Positions 22,357 through 30,952 of a DNA stretch of 41,870 bases are shown in pieces. Numbering within the stretch: position 1 is the first letter of the stretch; each line of letters opens with the position of its first letter. The DNA lies in assembly GCA_020048255.1 (NCBI GenBank), contig JAIFMR010000203.1, positions 1 through 41,870 on the forward strand. Direction: 5' to 3'. Under the pieces are notes generated by a model. That model was not told the origin of the DNA and ran no database searches. It was given only the letters and a program-made list of their open reading frames with translations. The DNA comes from Rhodoferax sp. (lineage in GTDB: Bacteria > Pseudomonadota > Gammaproteobacteria > Burkholderiales > Burkholderiaceae_C). The position numbers and the translations under genes are program-made.

Positions 22357-23343
22357 ATGCTCAATATCTTCACCCTAGCCAACGGACGGCTGTTCCAAGA
22401 GGAAATCGAATCTCTGGAAGAGCTCTCGCGTTTTCAGCCCATTTGGGTTGACCTGGAGTCCCCAACACTCGAGGAAAAGCGCTGGATCAAACAGTATTTT
22501 GGTCTATCCATTCCTGAAGACGCAATGGATGAGGACATTGAGGAATCGGCACGCTTTTACAAAGAAGACAACGGCGAATTACACATTCGCAGTGACTTTT
22601 TAGTCGCAGACAACGACGAACCCCACACGGTGCGGGTGGCTTTCATCCTGAATCTGGAAAACGACGAGCTCAAGAGCAAGGGCGTTTTATTTTCCATCCA
22701 CGAAGAAGACGTGCCGGTATTTCGGCTGCTGCGCATGCGGGCACGGCGCGCGCCTGGCCTGATCGAAGACGCCAAGGAAGTGCTGCTCAAATTGTTCGAC
22801 GCTGATGCCGAGTACTCCGCAGATACGCTGGAAGAAATTTACGACGAATTGGAAAAAGCCAGTGCCAAAGTGCTCTCAGGCGACGTGACCGACGCCCTGG
22901 CGGGTGAGGTGCTCGGCGCCATTGCCCGCCATGAAGACATGAACGGGCGCATACGCCGCAACGCCATGGACACCCGGCGTGCCGTGAGTTTCATGATGCG
23001 AACCAAGATGCTCAATGGGGAGCAGTTTGAAGAAGCACGCCAAATTTTGCGTGACATTGACTCCCTCGACTCCCACACGGCATTTCTGTTTGACAAGATC
23101 AACTTCTTGATGGACGCAACGGTCGGCTTCATCAACATTAACCAGAACAAGATCATCAAAATCTTTTCAGTGGCCAGTGTGGCCCTGCTGCCACCGACAC
23201 TCATTGCCAGCATTTACGGCATGAATTTCAAGTTCATGCCTGAACTGGATTGGCAGGCGGGCTACCCGTTTGCCCTGGGTTTGATGCTGTGCAGCGCATT
23301 GATTCCGATGTGGTACTTCAGAAAACGCGGCTGGCTCAAATAA
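22357..23343 (+). CDS. corA: CorA-type magnesium/cobalt transporter
   Basis: Pentameric inner-membrane channel for magnesium. The 328-residue protein has the long acidic and helical cytoplasmic funnel (residues 1-265) and two C-terminal spans. The signature YGMNF has Gly-Met-Asn at 288-290, at the end of the first span, followed by the loop KFMPELDW. It ends with basic residues FRKRGWLK. Start MLNIFTLANGRLF fits the family. The 333-base region between hpf and corA contains two hairpins in the leader. It converges with the MTA/SAH nucleosidase gene after 41 bases. Confidence 0.95.
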   Translation: MLNIFTLANGRLFQEEIESLEELSRFQPIWVDLESPTLEEKRWIKQYFGLSIPEDAMDEDIEESARFYKEDNGELHIRSDFLVADNDEPHTVRVAFILNLENDELKSKGVLFSIHEEDVPVFRLLRMRARRAPGLIEDAKEVLLKLFDADAEYSADTLEEIYDELEKASAKVLSGDVTDALAGEVLGAIARHEDMNGRIRRNAMDTRRAVSFMMRTKMLNGEQFEEARQILRDIDSLDSHTAFLFDKINFLMDATVGFININQNKIIKIFSVASVALLPPTLIASIYGMNFKFMPELDWQAGYPFALGLMLCSALIPMWYFRKRGWLK

Positions 23344-23384
23344 GCAAGAAAAGCTTTTCGCCCTTATCCAGACTGCGTGAATAA

Positions 23385-24146
23385 CTACAATTTTGGAAGC
23401 ATCTGAACAAACTGGCTGAGCACGGCAAAGGCATACGGACTGGCCACCTTTTGCACAAAGGCCGAAAAATCCACATGCGCTGTCGCGTCAGCCCGATCTG
23501 AAATGGTGCGTAAAGCCGCAAACGGCACATCGTAATCCCGACACACCTGGGCCACTGCGGCACCTTCCATTTCAACAGCCAGCGGCGCAAAGCCAAAAGT
23601 CTGCATATCGCACATCATCCTGACTGCCACTTCTGCACTGGAGACAAACTGGTCGCCACTGGCGATCAGGCCGGCGTGCACCCGTGGCGCCATCAATAAC
23701 TTGTCATGATGGAAATGGTCTCCCACCCCCGCCAAACCTACATGAGCAGCTTCCAAAAGAAGAGCAGTCAAACCCTCATCGCAGGGCAGTGAGGCGCGCC
23801 CATACAACGGAATTTCATAACGGGCGAAGAGCGGTGAAGAATCCAGGTCGTGGTGAATGAACTCGCGGGCAACCACCACATCACCTACCTTGACTCCGGC
23901 ACTCAAGCCACCCGCCACGCCGGTAAACACCACGCGCTGCGCCTGAAAAGCCTCAATGACAGCGGTGGTGGTGGTAGCTGCCGCGACCTTGCCCACCTTG
24001 GTCAGCGCCAAAACAACCTCATGGCCGTGCCATTGACCACACCAAAACGTCCGCCCCGCCCGCTTGACCTTCCGTGGGTGCGCCAACTCTTCCAGCAAGC
24101 CGCGCTGCTCGTCAAGCAACGCGCTCAGAATAGCCAAGGTAGCCAA
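23385..24146 (-). CDS. mtnN: 5'-methylthioadenosine/S-adenosylhomocysteine nucleosidase
   Basis: Cleaves MTA and SAH to adenine and the thioribosyl product, recycling by-products of methylation and polyamine synthesis. The 253-residue protein has the family pattern: N-terminal LAILSALLDEQ with Glu13 in place of E. coli Glu12, VFTGVAGGL, the substrate block PLAVEMEGAAVAQV (Glu194) and the proton-donor region RTISDRAD (Asp217). It begins 11 bases after the acyl-CoA ligase on the same strand, so the two may be co-transcribed. A related nucleosidase with a different purine substrate cannot be fully excluded. Confidence 0.9.
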   Translation of the reverse strand: MATLAILSALLDEQRGLLEELAHPRKVKRAGRTFWCGQWHGHEVVLALTKVGKVAAATTTTAVIEAFQAQRVVFTGVAGGLSAGVKVGDVVVAREFIHHDLDSSPLFARYEIPLYGRASLPCDEGLTALLLEAAHVGLAGVGDHFHHDKLLMAPRVHAGLIASGDQFVSSAEVAVRMMCDMQTFGFAPLAVEMEGAAVAQVCRDYDVPFAALRTISDRADATAHVDFSAFVQKVASPYAFAVLSQFVQMLPKL

Positions 24147-24157
24147 AGCGTTGCTCG

Positions 24158-25831
24158 CTATTTGTTGCGCAATTCGCGTCGCAAAATTTTTCCAACCGGG
24201 GTTTTCGGTAGCTCGGTTCGGAACTCAATGACTTTGGGATGTTTGTAACCCGTCAGGTTTTCCTTGCAATAGGCACGTACCTGCGCCTCGGTGATCTCTG
24301 GGTTCTTGCGAACAATCACCAGTTTCACGGCTTCACCCGACTTCTCGTCCGGCACACCGACACATGCGCATTCCAAGATGCCATCCATCTGCGAGACCAC
24401 GTCTTCCAGCTCGGTCGGGAACACATTGAAGCCACTGACCAAAATCATGTCCTTTTTGCGGTCCACAATCTTGAAGTAGCCACGCTCGTCCATGACACCC
24501 ACATCACCCGACTTGAAATACCCGTCCGCCGTCATGACTTTGGCAGTTTCGTCGGGGCGTTGCCAGTAACCCGCCATGACCTGGGGGCCTTTGATCGCGA
24601 TTTCACCCGATTGACCAGGTGCCGTTTCTGAACCATCGTCGTTCAGCAATTTGAAATAGGTGCTCGGAACCGGCACACCGATGGATCCTGAATACTCCGT
24701 CACGGTCACCGGATTGCACGAGGCAATGGGGGCTGTCTCGCTGAGCCCGTAGCCTTCGCAAATGGCGCAGCCGGTCTTCTCAAACCACAACTTGGCCACA
24801 GCACTTTGCACAGCCGTCCCACCCCCTGCAGAGACCATCAAGCTCGACCAGTTCACCTTAGTAAAGTCCGGGTGATTGGCCAGCCCATTGAACAAGGTAT
24901 TGACTGCCGGGAAGACATGAACCTTGTGCTTGGCCAACTCGCCCAGCACAGCCGGAAAATCCCTGGGATTCGGAATCAGGATCAGTTTGCCGCCCAGGCG
25001 CAAGGACAGCATCATGCCCACAGTGAACGCAAAGATATGGTAGAGCGGCAAAGCGCACACCTCGTTCATTTGCTCACCCTCAGGGATTTTCACCAAGGCC
25101 GGCTGAAAACAGGCATCGGCCTGCAACAGGTTGGCCACCAGGTTACGGTGCAGCAGCACCGCCCCCTTGGAGACACCGGTGGTGCCGCCGGTGTACTGCA
25201 ACACCGCCACGTCATCGGGCTTGATCGTCAGCTTTTTAAGCGTGCCGCTACTGGCTTTGGCAATCGCCGCGTTGAACCGCACAGCACCGGGCAGGCTGTA
25301 GCTCGGCACCATTTTCTTGACATGGCGCACCACATAGTTCACCAAGGCGCCCTTGATCAGCCCCAGTTGATCGCCCATGGCGCACAACACCACATGTTTC
25401 ACCGGTGTTGCGGCGATGCATTTGTCCAGTGTGGCGGCGAAATTCTCCAGAATCACAATCGCCTTGGCACCGGAATCCTTCAACTGGTGCTCTAACTCGC
25501 GCGCGGTGTATAGCGGGTTGACGTTCACCAACGTGAACCCAGCCCGCAAAATACCTGCCACAGCAATCGGGTATTGCAAGACATTAGGCATCATGACAGC
25601 CACCCGGTCACCACGGACCAGACCCAGGCTTTGCAGATAGACCCCAAAGGTCTGACTGAGCTGATCGACCTGGCGGTAACTCATCTCCTTGCCCATGAAG
25701 CTGTACGCACTTTGTCCGGCAAACTTCTGGAAGCTTTCTTCCATCATGTCAACCATTGAGGCGTAGCGATTCACATCAATGTCGGCCGGAACACCTGGGG
25801 GATAGCTGTTAAGCCAGATGCGATCAGTCAT
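24158..25831 (-). CDS. fadD: Long-chain fatty acid-CoA ligase
   Basis: Activates fatty acids to acyl-CoA through an acyl-adenylate, at the inner face of the membrane, feeding beta-oxidation. The 557-residue protein has the AMP-forming motif YTGGTTGVSKGA at 213-224, the FadD-type block VNPLYTARELEHQLKDSGAK, GYGLSETAP, the hinge GYFKIVDRKKDMILVSGFNV and the C-terminal catalytic Lys region TPVGKILRRELR. GGAG lies 9 bases before the ATG. An imperfect 20-base palindrome 68 bases upstream of the start may be an operator. Confidence 0.93.
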   Translation of the reverse strand: MTDRIWLNSYPPGVPADIDVNRYASMVDMMEESFQKFAGQSAYSFMGKEMSYRQVDQLSQTFGVYLQSLGLVRGDRVAVMMPNVLQYPIAVAGILRAGFTLVNVNPLYTARELEHQLKDSGAKAIVILENFAATLDKCIAATPVKHVVLCAMGDQLGLIKGALVNYVVRHVKKMVPSYSLPGAVRFNAAIAKASSGTLKKLTIKPDDVAVLQYTGGTTGVSKGAVLLHRNLVANLLQADACFQPALVKIPEGEQMNEVCALPLYHIFAFTVGMMLSLRLGGKLILIPNPRDFPAVLGELAKHKVHVFPAVNTLFNGLANHPDFTKVNWSSLMVSAGGGTAVQSAVAKLWFEKTGCAICEGYGLSETAPIASCNPVTVTEYSGSIGVPVPSTYFKLLNDDGSETAPGQSGEIAIKGPQVMAGYWQRPDETAKVMTADGYFKSGDVGVMDERGYFKIVDRKKDMILVSGFNVFPTELEDVVSQMDGILECACVGVPDEKSGEAVKLVIVRKNPEITEAQVRAYCKENLTGYKHPKVIEFRTELPKTPVGKILRRELRNK

Positions 25832-25898
25832 AGCGAAGTCTCCAAGTTCTGTATTGATGGTTTGATTCTCACCCGGTTGTCAGGTTTTGTAAGCTGTG

Positions 25899-25918
25899 TT
25901 TTCCCTAATTAGAGAAAA
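25899..25918. promoter_or_regulatory. Near-palindrome upstream of fadD
   Basis: TTTTCCCTAATTAGAGAAAA is a palindrome apart from one mismatched pair. It lies 68-87 bases upstream of the fadD start and touches the pntB terminator stem. It could be an operator for a fatty-acid regulator or part of the T-rich terminator tail; no regulator is recognised. Confidence 0.35.
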
Positions 25919-25949
25919 GCCTCCAATACTTGTCAGGCAGTGGAGGCTT
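25908..25949 (-). terminator. Rho-independent terminator of pntA-pntB
   Basis: Perfect nine-base arms AAGCCTCCA and TGGAGGCTT (25917-25925 with 25941-25949) enclose a 15-base loop. Reading the minus strand, the stem is followed by TTTTCTCTAATT. It begins 47 bases beyond the pntB stop. Confidence 0.85.
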
Positions 25950-25995
25950 GGCGTTTGCGCAGGAGCTAGCTTGGCCCCTAATGGCGTGGTGTGTG

Positions 25996-27417
25996 TCAGG
26001 ATTTCAGAACGGTCAGCACTTCATCAAGCATTTTCTTGGCATCGCCAAACAACATGCGGTTGTTTTCTTTGTAGAACAGGGGATTGTCAACGCCTGCGTA
26101 ACCTGAAGCCATGCTGCGCTTCATCACAATAGACGTCTTGGCTTTCCAGACCTCCAGCACCGGCATGCCGGCAATCGGGCTGGTCGGGTCATCCTGGGCA
26201 CCGGGGTTCACGATGTCGTTGGCACCGATCACCATCACCACATCGGTTTTGGGGAAGTCGTCGTTGAGCTCGTCCATTTCAAACACAATGTCATACGGCA
26301 CCTTGGCCTCGGCCAGCAACACGTTCATGTGCCCCGGCATGCGCCCGGCCACCGGGTGGATACCAAAACGCACATTGACACCTTTTTCGCGCAGGAACTT
26401 GGTGATCTCATACACCGTGTGTTGGGCTTGCGCCACGGCCATGCCGTAGCCCGGCACAATCACCACACTCTTGGCTTCACGCAGCAGTTCAGCGGTCTCA
26501 GTCGCATTGATCGGAGCCACCTCGCCTGCTGGCTGCGCTGCGTCGCCCGCAGGCTTAGGCGCGGCACTGGCGGTGCCAAAACCACCAGCAATCACACTGA
26601 TGAAACTGCGCGCCATGGCCTTGCACATGATGTACGACAGAATGGCGCCACTGGAGCCCACCAGGGCACCAGTCACGATCAACAAATCGTTGGACAACAT
26701 GAAACCCGTCGCCGCTGCGGCCCAGCCTGAGTAGCTGTTGAGCATGGACACCACCACCGGCATGTCGGCACCACCGATGGCCATCACCATGTGGATACCA
26801 AACAGCAAGGCAACCACCGTCATGATGACCAGGGGCGCAATGCCGTCCTCAATGGTGTGGGCGTTCATAAACTCGCGTCCAAACCAGATCACCACCAGCA
26901 AGCCGACCAGGTTCAGCCAGTGCCGCCCGGGCAACAGCAGCGGGTTGCCACCAATACGGCCAGAGAGCTTGCCAAATGCGATGATGGAACCAGAGAAGGT
27001 AACCGCTCCAATCAAAATGCCAATGTAGATCTCCATCTCATGAATGGATTTCGCGGCACCCACAAACCCTTTGGAAGCCTCAGGGTCAATGAAGGTGGCA
27101 ATACCCACCAACATCGCAGCCAAGCCCACCATGCTGTGCATCAGCGCAACCAACTCGGGCATCTGCGTCATTTGCACTGTGCGTGCGGCATACAGGCCGA
27201 TCGAACCACCAATCAACATGGCAGCAATGATCCAAGGCAGGCCAGAGCCAGTCACCTGCGGGCCAAACACCGTGGCCAGCACAGCCAACGCCATGCCGAT
27301 CATGCCGTAGAGATTTCCGCGCAAGGCGGTTTCCTGGTTGGACAAGCCGCCCAAACTCAAGATGAAAAGAATTGTTGCTCCGATATAGGAGACGGTTGCC
27401 AGTTCTGTCGTAAACAT
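25996..27417 (-). CDS. pntB: NAD(P) transhydrogenase subunit beta
   Basis: Membrane and NADP(H)-binding part of the proton-pumping transhydrogenase, which makes NADPH from NADH at the expense of proton motive force. The 473 residues have about eight hydrophobic spans over the first 275 and then the NADP-binding domain: VVIVPGYGMAVAQAQH, RFGIHPVAGRMPGHMNVLLAE, DVVMVIGANDIVNPGAQ and KRSMASGYAGVDNPLFY. GGGAGG lies before the ATG. It follows pntA by 12 bases. An Ala/Pro-rich linker near residue 290 joins membrane and soluble parts. Confidence 0.97.
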   Translation of the reverse strand: MFTTELATVSYIGATILFILSLGGLSNQETALRGNLYGMIGMALAVLATVFGPQVTGSGLPWIIAAMLIGGSIGLYAARTVQMTQMPELVALMHSMVGLAAMLVGIATFIDPEASKGFVGAAKSIHEMEIYIGILIGAVTFSGSIIAFGKLSGRIGGNPLLLPGRHWLNLVGLLVVIWFGREFMNAHTIEDGIAPLVIMTVVALLFGIHMVMAIGGADMPVVVSMLNSYSGWAAAATGFMLSNDLLIVTGALVGSSGAILSYIMCKAMARSFISVIAGGFGTASAAPKPAGDAAQPAGEVAPINATETAELLREAKSVVIVPGYGMAVAQAQHTVYEITKFLREKGVNVRFGIHPVAGRMPGHMNVLLAEAKVPYDIVFEMDELNDDFPKTDVVMVIGANDIVNPGAQDDPTSPIAGMPVLEVWKAKTSIVMKRSMASGYAGVDNPLFYKENNRMLFGDAKKMLDEVLTVLKS

Positions 27418-27429
27418 GAATTGCCTCCC

Positions 27430-29064
27430 TTATTTGCGAAACATGGCAAGCATGCGCTGAGTGACGGCAAAGCCGCCGAACATATTGATGGCCGTCAACA
27501 CAATGCCAGCTCCGGCAACCCAGGTGATCAATTCATTGGGACGCCCGGCTGCACCGACCATCGGCGAGATCTGCACCAAGGCACCAATCGCGATGATGCT
27601 GCTGATGGCGTTGGTCACGCTCATCAGCGGCGTGTGCAAAGCTGGTTTGACATTCCACACCACCATATACCCGACAAAGCAGGCCAATACAAACACCGTG
27701 AAGTGCGACAAAAAGGCCGGCGGCGCACTGGCACCAATCAGCCAGAACAGCGCTGCGGCCACACCAAACATGATGGCCAGCTTGCTGCCGGCCATAGGCT
27801 CACCGGCGTCGCCGTGGCCATGGGCCTTTTTGGCTGCTGGTGCAGCCGCCTTGGCCGGTGCTGCTGCAGGTGCAGCCGCCTGCTTGGGCGCAGGTGCGGG
27901 CCAGGTGATGGCGCCTCCCTTGGTCACCGTCAGACCGCGAATGGCATCGTCTTCCATGTTGACATCAATGATGCCGTCTTTGGTCTTGCACAGCTCTTCG
28001 GTCAGGCGAAACAGGTTGGTGGCATACAGCGTCGACGACTGCTTGGCCAAACGCGAGGCCAGATCGGTGTAGCCGACGATGGTCACACCGTGCTTCACCA
28101 CGGCCTGGCCGGGCTCAGTCAGCTCGCAGTTGCCACCCTGCTCGGCAGCCATGTCCACAATGACACTGCCGGGCTTCATGCTCTTCACCATGTCGGCGGT
28201 GATGAGTTTGGGCGCGGGTTTGCCAGGAATCAAAGCTGTGGTGATGATGATGTCGGCCTCTTTGGCCTGCTTGGCGTACATCTCGCGCTGGGCCTGCTGG
28301 AAGCCCTCGCTCATCACCTTGGCGTAACCGCCTCCACCTGATCCTTCTTCCACGTAATCGACTTTCACAAACTCGCCACCCAGCGACACGACCTGATCGG
28401 CCACTTCGGCACGCGTGTCATTGGCACGAACAATGGCACCCAGGCTGGCCGCAGTGCCAATGGCCGCCAAGCCCGCCACGCCAGCGCCTGCAATAAACAC
28501 CTTGGCGGGCGGCACCTTGCCCGCAGCCGTGATCTGGCCGTTGAAGAAACGACCAAAGGCGTTGGCAGCTTCAATCACCGCGCGGTAACCACTTACACCG
28601 GCCATGGAAGTCAAGGCATCCATCTTCTGGGCGCGGCTCAGTGTGCGCGGCAACGCGTCAATCGCCAGCACCGTGGCCTTCTTGGCGGCGAGCTGCTGCA
28701 TCAACTCCGGGTTCTGTGCTGGCCATATAAAACTGATGAGGGCGCCGCCTTCGCGCAGCAGGCCGACCTCTTGAGCATTGGGACCCCGCACCTTGAAAAC
28801 AATGTCGGCGCCAGACCACAGGGCTTGGGCGTCGGGCACGATGGTGGCCCCGGCGTCACGATAACTTTCGTCGGAAAAGTTGGCCGCATCTCCTGCGCCG
28901 CTCTGCACTGCCACGGAAAACCCGAGCTTGACCAGTTTGGCCACCACCTCAGGCACGGTAGCAACACGCTTCTCTAAGGGGAAAACTTCAGTTGGCACCC
29001 CAATGCATTGGGCCAATTTGGCGGATTCAACCGATGGGGCTTCGGCGGCAGTACCAGCTTGCAT
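27430..29064 (-). CDS. pntA: NAD(P) transhydrogenase subunit alpha
   Basis: NAD(H)-binding domain plus the first membrane spans of the transhydrogenase. The 544-residue protein has the N-terminal domain (IGVPTEVFPLEKRVATVPEV), the nucleotide fold VFIAGAGVAGLAAIGTAASL, VVSLGGEFVKVD, a long Ala/Pro/Lys-rich linker at about 395-435, and a C-terminal membrane part with four spans. In some bacteria these two parts are separate genes (pntAA, pntAB); here they are one. The first 18 residues (MQAGTAAEAPSVESAKLA) precede the usual domain start. AAGGAG lies 8 bases before the ATG. Confidence 0.96.
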   Translation of the reverse strand: MQAGTAAEAPSVESAKLAQCIGVPTEVFPLEKRVATVPEVVAKLVKLGFSVAVQSGAGDAANFSDESYRDAGATIVPDAQALWSGADIVFKVRGPNAQEVGLLREGGALISFIWPAQNPELMQQLAAKKATVLAIDALPRTLSRAQKMDALTSMAGVSGYRAVIEAANAFGRFFNGQITAAGKVPPAKVFIAGAGVAGLAAIGTAASLGAIVRANDTRAEVADQVVSLGGEFVKVDYVEEGSGGGGYAKVMSEGFQQAQREMYAKQAKEADIIITTALIPGKPAPKLITADMVKSMKPGSVIVDMAAEQGGNCELTEPGQAVVKHGVTIVGYTDLASRLAKQSSTLYATNLFRLTEELCKTKDGIIDVNMEDDAIRGLTVTKGGAITWPAPAPKQAAAPAAAPAKAAAPAAKKAHGHGDAGEPMAGSKLAIMFGVAAALFWLIGASAPPAFLSHFTVFVLACFVGYMVVWNVKPALHTPLMSVTNAISSIIAIGALVQISPMVGAAGRPNELITWVAGAGIVLTAINMFGGFAVTQRMLAMFRK

Positions 29065-29176
29065 GAAACGACTCCTTCTATGATTTATCGTCGGCTACGC
29101 TCAGGCAGCGTGCCCGAGACAATCGCGCGAGCTTACATCAGTTTTCGCGCAAGTTTGCAGCCTGTCTCCCTGTCAG

Positions 29177-29190
29177 TTGACACAGATCAA
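29177..29190. promoter_or_regulatory. Possible FNR/Anr-type site between pntA and the Nudix gene
   Basis: TTGACACAGATCAA fits the FNR-family consensus TTGAT-N4-ATCAA with one mismatch (C for T). It lies in the divergent region, 113 bases before pntA and 58 bases before the Nudix gene. TTGACA within it also reads as a -35 box. One site in a short region can arise by chance. Confidence 0.35.
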
Positions 29191-29247
29191 AACTTCGCAA
29201 GCCGCCCCTACCGGCGTGAAGACCTCGTCTTCCCGGATAATCCTGCC

Positions 29248-29760
29248 ATGATCCAACGATGGAAACCCAGCACCACAGTCGCGGCAATCATTGAGCAAAA
29301 CGGTCTGTTTATGCTGGTGGAAGAACACACGCCCGAAGGCTTGCGGCTCAACAACCCGGCCGGCCACCTCGACGAGGGCGAAAGTCTGGTGCACGGCTGC
29401 GCCCGCGAAGCACTCGAGGAAACCAAGCACCTGTTTACGCCAGAGTCCCTGGTGGGGGTCTATCTGTCGCGCTTCCAGCGGGACGCCTGCGCCCCCCACG
29501 CGGCCGAGGACATCACTTATTTGCGCTTTGCCTTTGCGGGCCGTCTTGGCGCGTTGCAAAGTGGGCGCCAGCTCGACACCGGCATTGTCCGCACCCTCTG
29601 GCTCAGTCCAGATGACATTCGCGCGAGCGCTGAGCGCCACCGCAGCCCCCTGGTCCTGCAATGCATGGAAGACTACCTGTCAGGCCAGCGCTTCCCGCTG
29701 GGTCTGATACACACCGACGCCAGCGTGACCCGGATGTCAACGCTGCCCCACACGCTGTGA
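29248..29760 (+). CDS. Nudix hydrolase
   Basis: A 170-residue pyrophosphohydrolase of the Nudix family, start MIQRWKPSTTVAAIIEQNG. The Nudix box is visible as GHLDEGESLVHGCAREALEE with the metal-binding REALEE. The usual Gly after EE is replaced (TKH instead of TG plus a hydrophobic residue). The order of blocks and the position directly before mnmA (stop and start overlap) resemble NudJ/YmfB of E. coli, a thiamine-pyrophosphate and nucleotide phosphatase also located next to mnmA. The substrate is not shown by the sequence. The frame stays open upstream to 29008, but that part is antisense to pntA and unlike the family. Confidence 0.88.
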   Translation: MIQRWKPSTTVAAIIEQNGLFMLVEEHTPEGLRLNNPAGHLDEGESLVHGCAREALEETKHLFTPESLVGVYLSRFQRDACAPHAAEDITYLRFAFAGRLGALQSGRQLDTGIVRTLWLSPDDIRASAERHRSPLVLQCMEDYLSGQRFPLGLIHTDASVTRMSTLPHTL

Positions 29761-30929
29761 GCACCGTGACGCTACGCCAGCGAGTTGTGGTGGGTTTGAG
29801 CGGCGGGGTCGACTCTGCTGTCACGGCCTGGCTGCTCAAGCAACAGGGCCACGAGGTTCTGGGCATCTTCATGAAAAATTGGGAAGATGACGACAACAGC
29901 GCCTACTGCTCATCCAACGAAGACTTTGTCGATGCTGCCGCCGTGGCGGATGTGATCGGTATAGAGATCGAACACGTCAACTTTGCAGCAGACTACAAAG
30001 ACCGGGTATTTGCCGACTTTTTGCATGAGTACCGCAGCGGCCGCACACCCAACCCGGACATTTTGTGCAATGCCGAAATCAAGTTCAAAGCCTTTTTGGA
30101 CCACGCCATGCGCCTGGGTGCCGACAAAATCGCCACCGGTCACTACGCCCGGGTTCGCTTGAACCCAGCAACTGGCCTGCATGAGTTGCTCAAGGGCCTG
30201 GACCCGGCAAAAGACCAAAGCTATTTCTTGCACCGTCTCAATCAGGCACAACTCTCCAAAACCTGGTTTCCAGTGGGCGAGTTTCTCAAAACCGAGGTAC
30301 GAAGAATCGCTCAGGACATCGGCCTGCCCAACGCCAAGAAGAAAGACTCCACCGGCATCTGTTTCATTGGCGAGCGGCCGTTTCGTGACTTTTTGAACCG
30401 GTACATTGCCAAAGAGCCCGGCCCGATCAAAAACGACAAGGGTCAGACCGTCGCGCAACACCTTGGACTGAGTTTTTACACTTTGGGGCAGCGTCAGGGC
30501 TTGGGCATTGGCGGACTCAAGGCCAAAGGGGCGCAACGCGGCGGCGGCGAACACGCGCCGTGGTTTGTGGCTCGCAAGGACATGAGCAGCAACACCTTGT
30601 GGGTGGTGCAAGGTCATAACCACCCCTGGCTGCAATCCCTGCACTTACAGGCCCAGCAGGCCAGTTGGGTGGCTGGCCACGCACCCGCGCCACGCACCCT
30701 AGCGGCGAAAACAAGATACCGCCAAGCCGACGCAGAGTGCGTTTTGCAAGATGTGGACGACAGCCACTTCGCACTGGGTTTCACCCAGGCGCAATGGGCC
30801 GTGACCCCGGGTCAGTCGGCTGTTTTGTACGACGGTGATATCTGCCTGGGTGGCGGCATCATCACCGACACGCAAGCCGCTGAAGAATCCAAAAACAATA
30901 GCAACCCACCCAATCAGAAAAACGGTTAG
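29757..30929 (+). CDS. mnmA: tRNA-specific 2-thiouridylase
   Basis: Adds sulfur to U34 of tRNA-Lys, -Glu and -Gln. I start it at GTG 29757, which overlaps the Nudix stop (GTGA); the next GTG at 29766 is also possible. 390 residues. The PP-loop GLSGGVDS is at 13-20, followed by KNWEDDDNSAYCSSNED. The two catalytic cysteines lie in NPDILCNAEIKF and STGICFIGER, and the interaction loop region is GADKIATGHYARV. The C-terminus ends with an unusual Asn-rich tail (EESKNNSNPPNQKNG) encoded by an imperfect inverted repeat. Convergent with the CsoR-family gene. Confidence 0.95.
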   Translation: MSTVTLRQRVVVGLSGGVDSAVTAWLLKQQGHEVLGIFMKNWEDDDNSAYCSSNEDFVDAAAVADVIGIEIEHVNFAADYKDRVFADFLHEYRSGRTPNPDILCNAEIKFKAFLDHAMRLGADKIATGHYARVRLNPATGLHELLKGLDPAKDQSYFLHRLNQAQLSKTWFPVGEFLKTEVRRIAQDIGLPNAKKKDSTGICFIGERPFRDFLNRYIAKEPGPIKNDKGQTVAQHLGLSFYTLGQRQGLGIGGLKAKGAQRGGGEHAPWFVARKDMSSNTLWVVQGHNHPWLQSLHLQAQQASWVAGHAPAPRTLAAKTRYRQADAECVLQDVDDSHFALGFTQAQWAVTPGQSAVLYDGDICLGGGIITDTQAAEESKNNSNPPNQKNG

Positions 30930-30937
30930 CGGCTATT
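30897..30937. repeat. Inverted repeat spanning the mnmA stop codon
   Basis: AATAGC (30897-30902) and GCTATT (30932-30937) flank the mnmA stop at 30927-30929. The arms recall the palindromic ends of the repeats in proA and leuS (TAGC, GCTA), so this may be a decayed copy supplying the last residues of MnmA, or a weak hairpin between convergent genes. Confidence 0.3.
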
Positions 30938-30952
30938 TTGGCTTGAATCCCC

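Noticed and set aside
26791..28341. A 516-codon open frame on the plus strand opposite pntA and pntB
   Set aside because: It is rich in His, Gln and Arg as expected of the mirror of GC-rich coding DNA, has no family blocks, and both opposite genes are certain.
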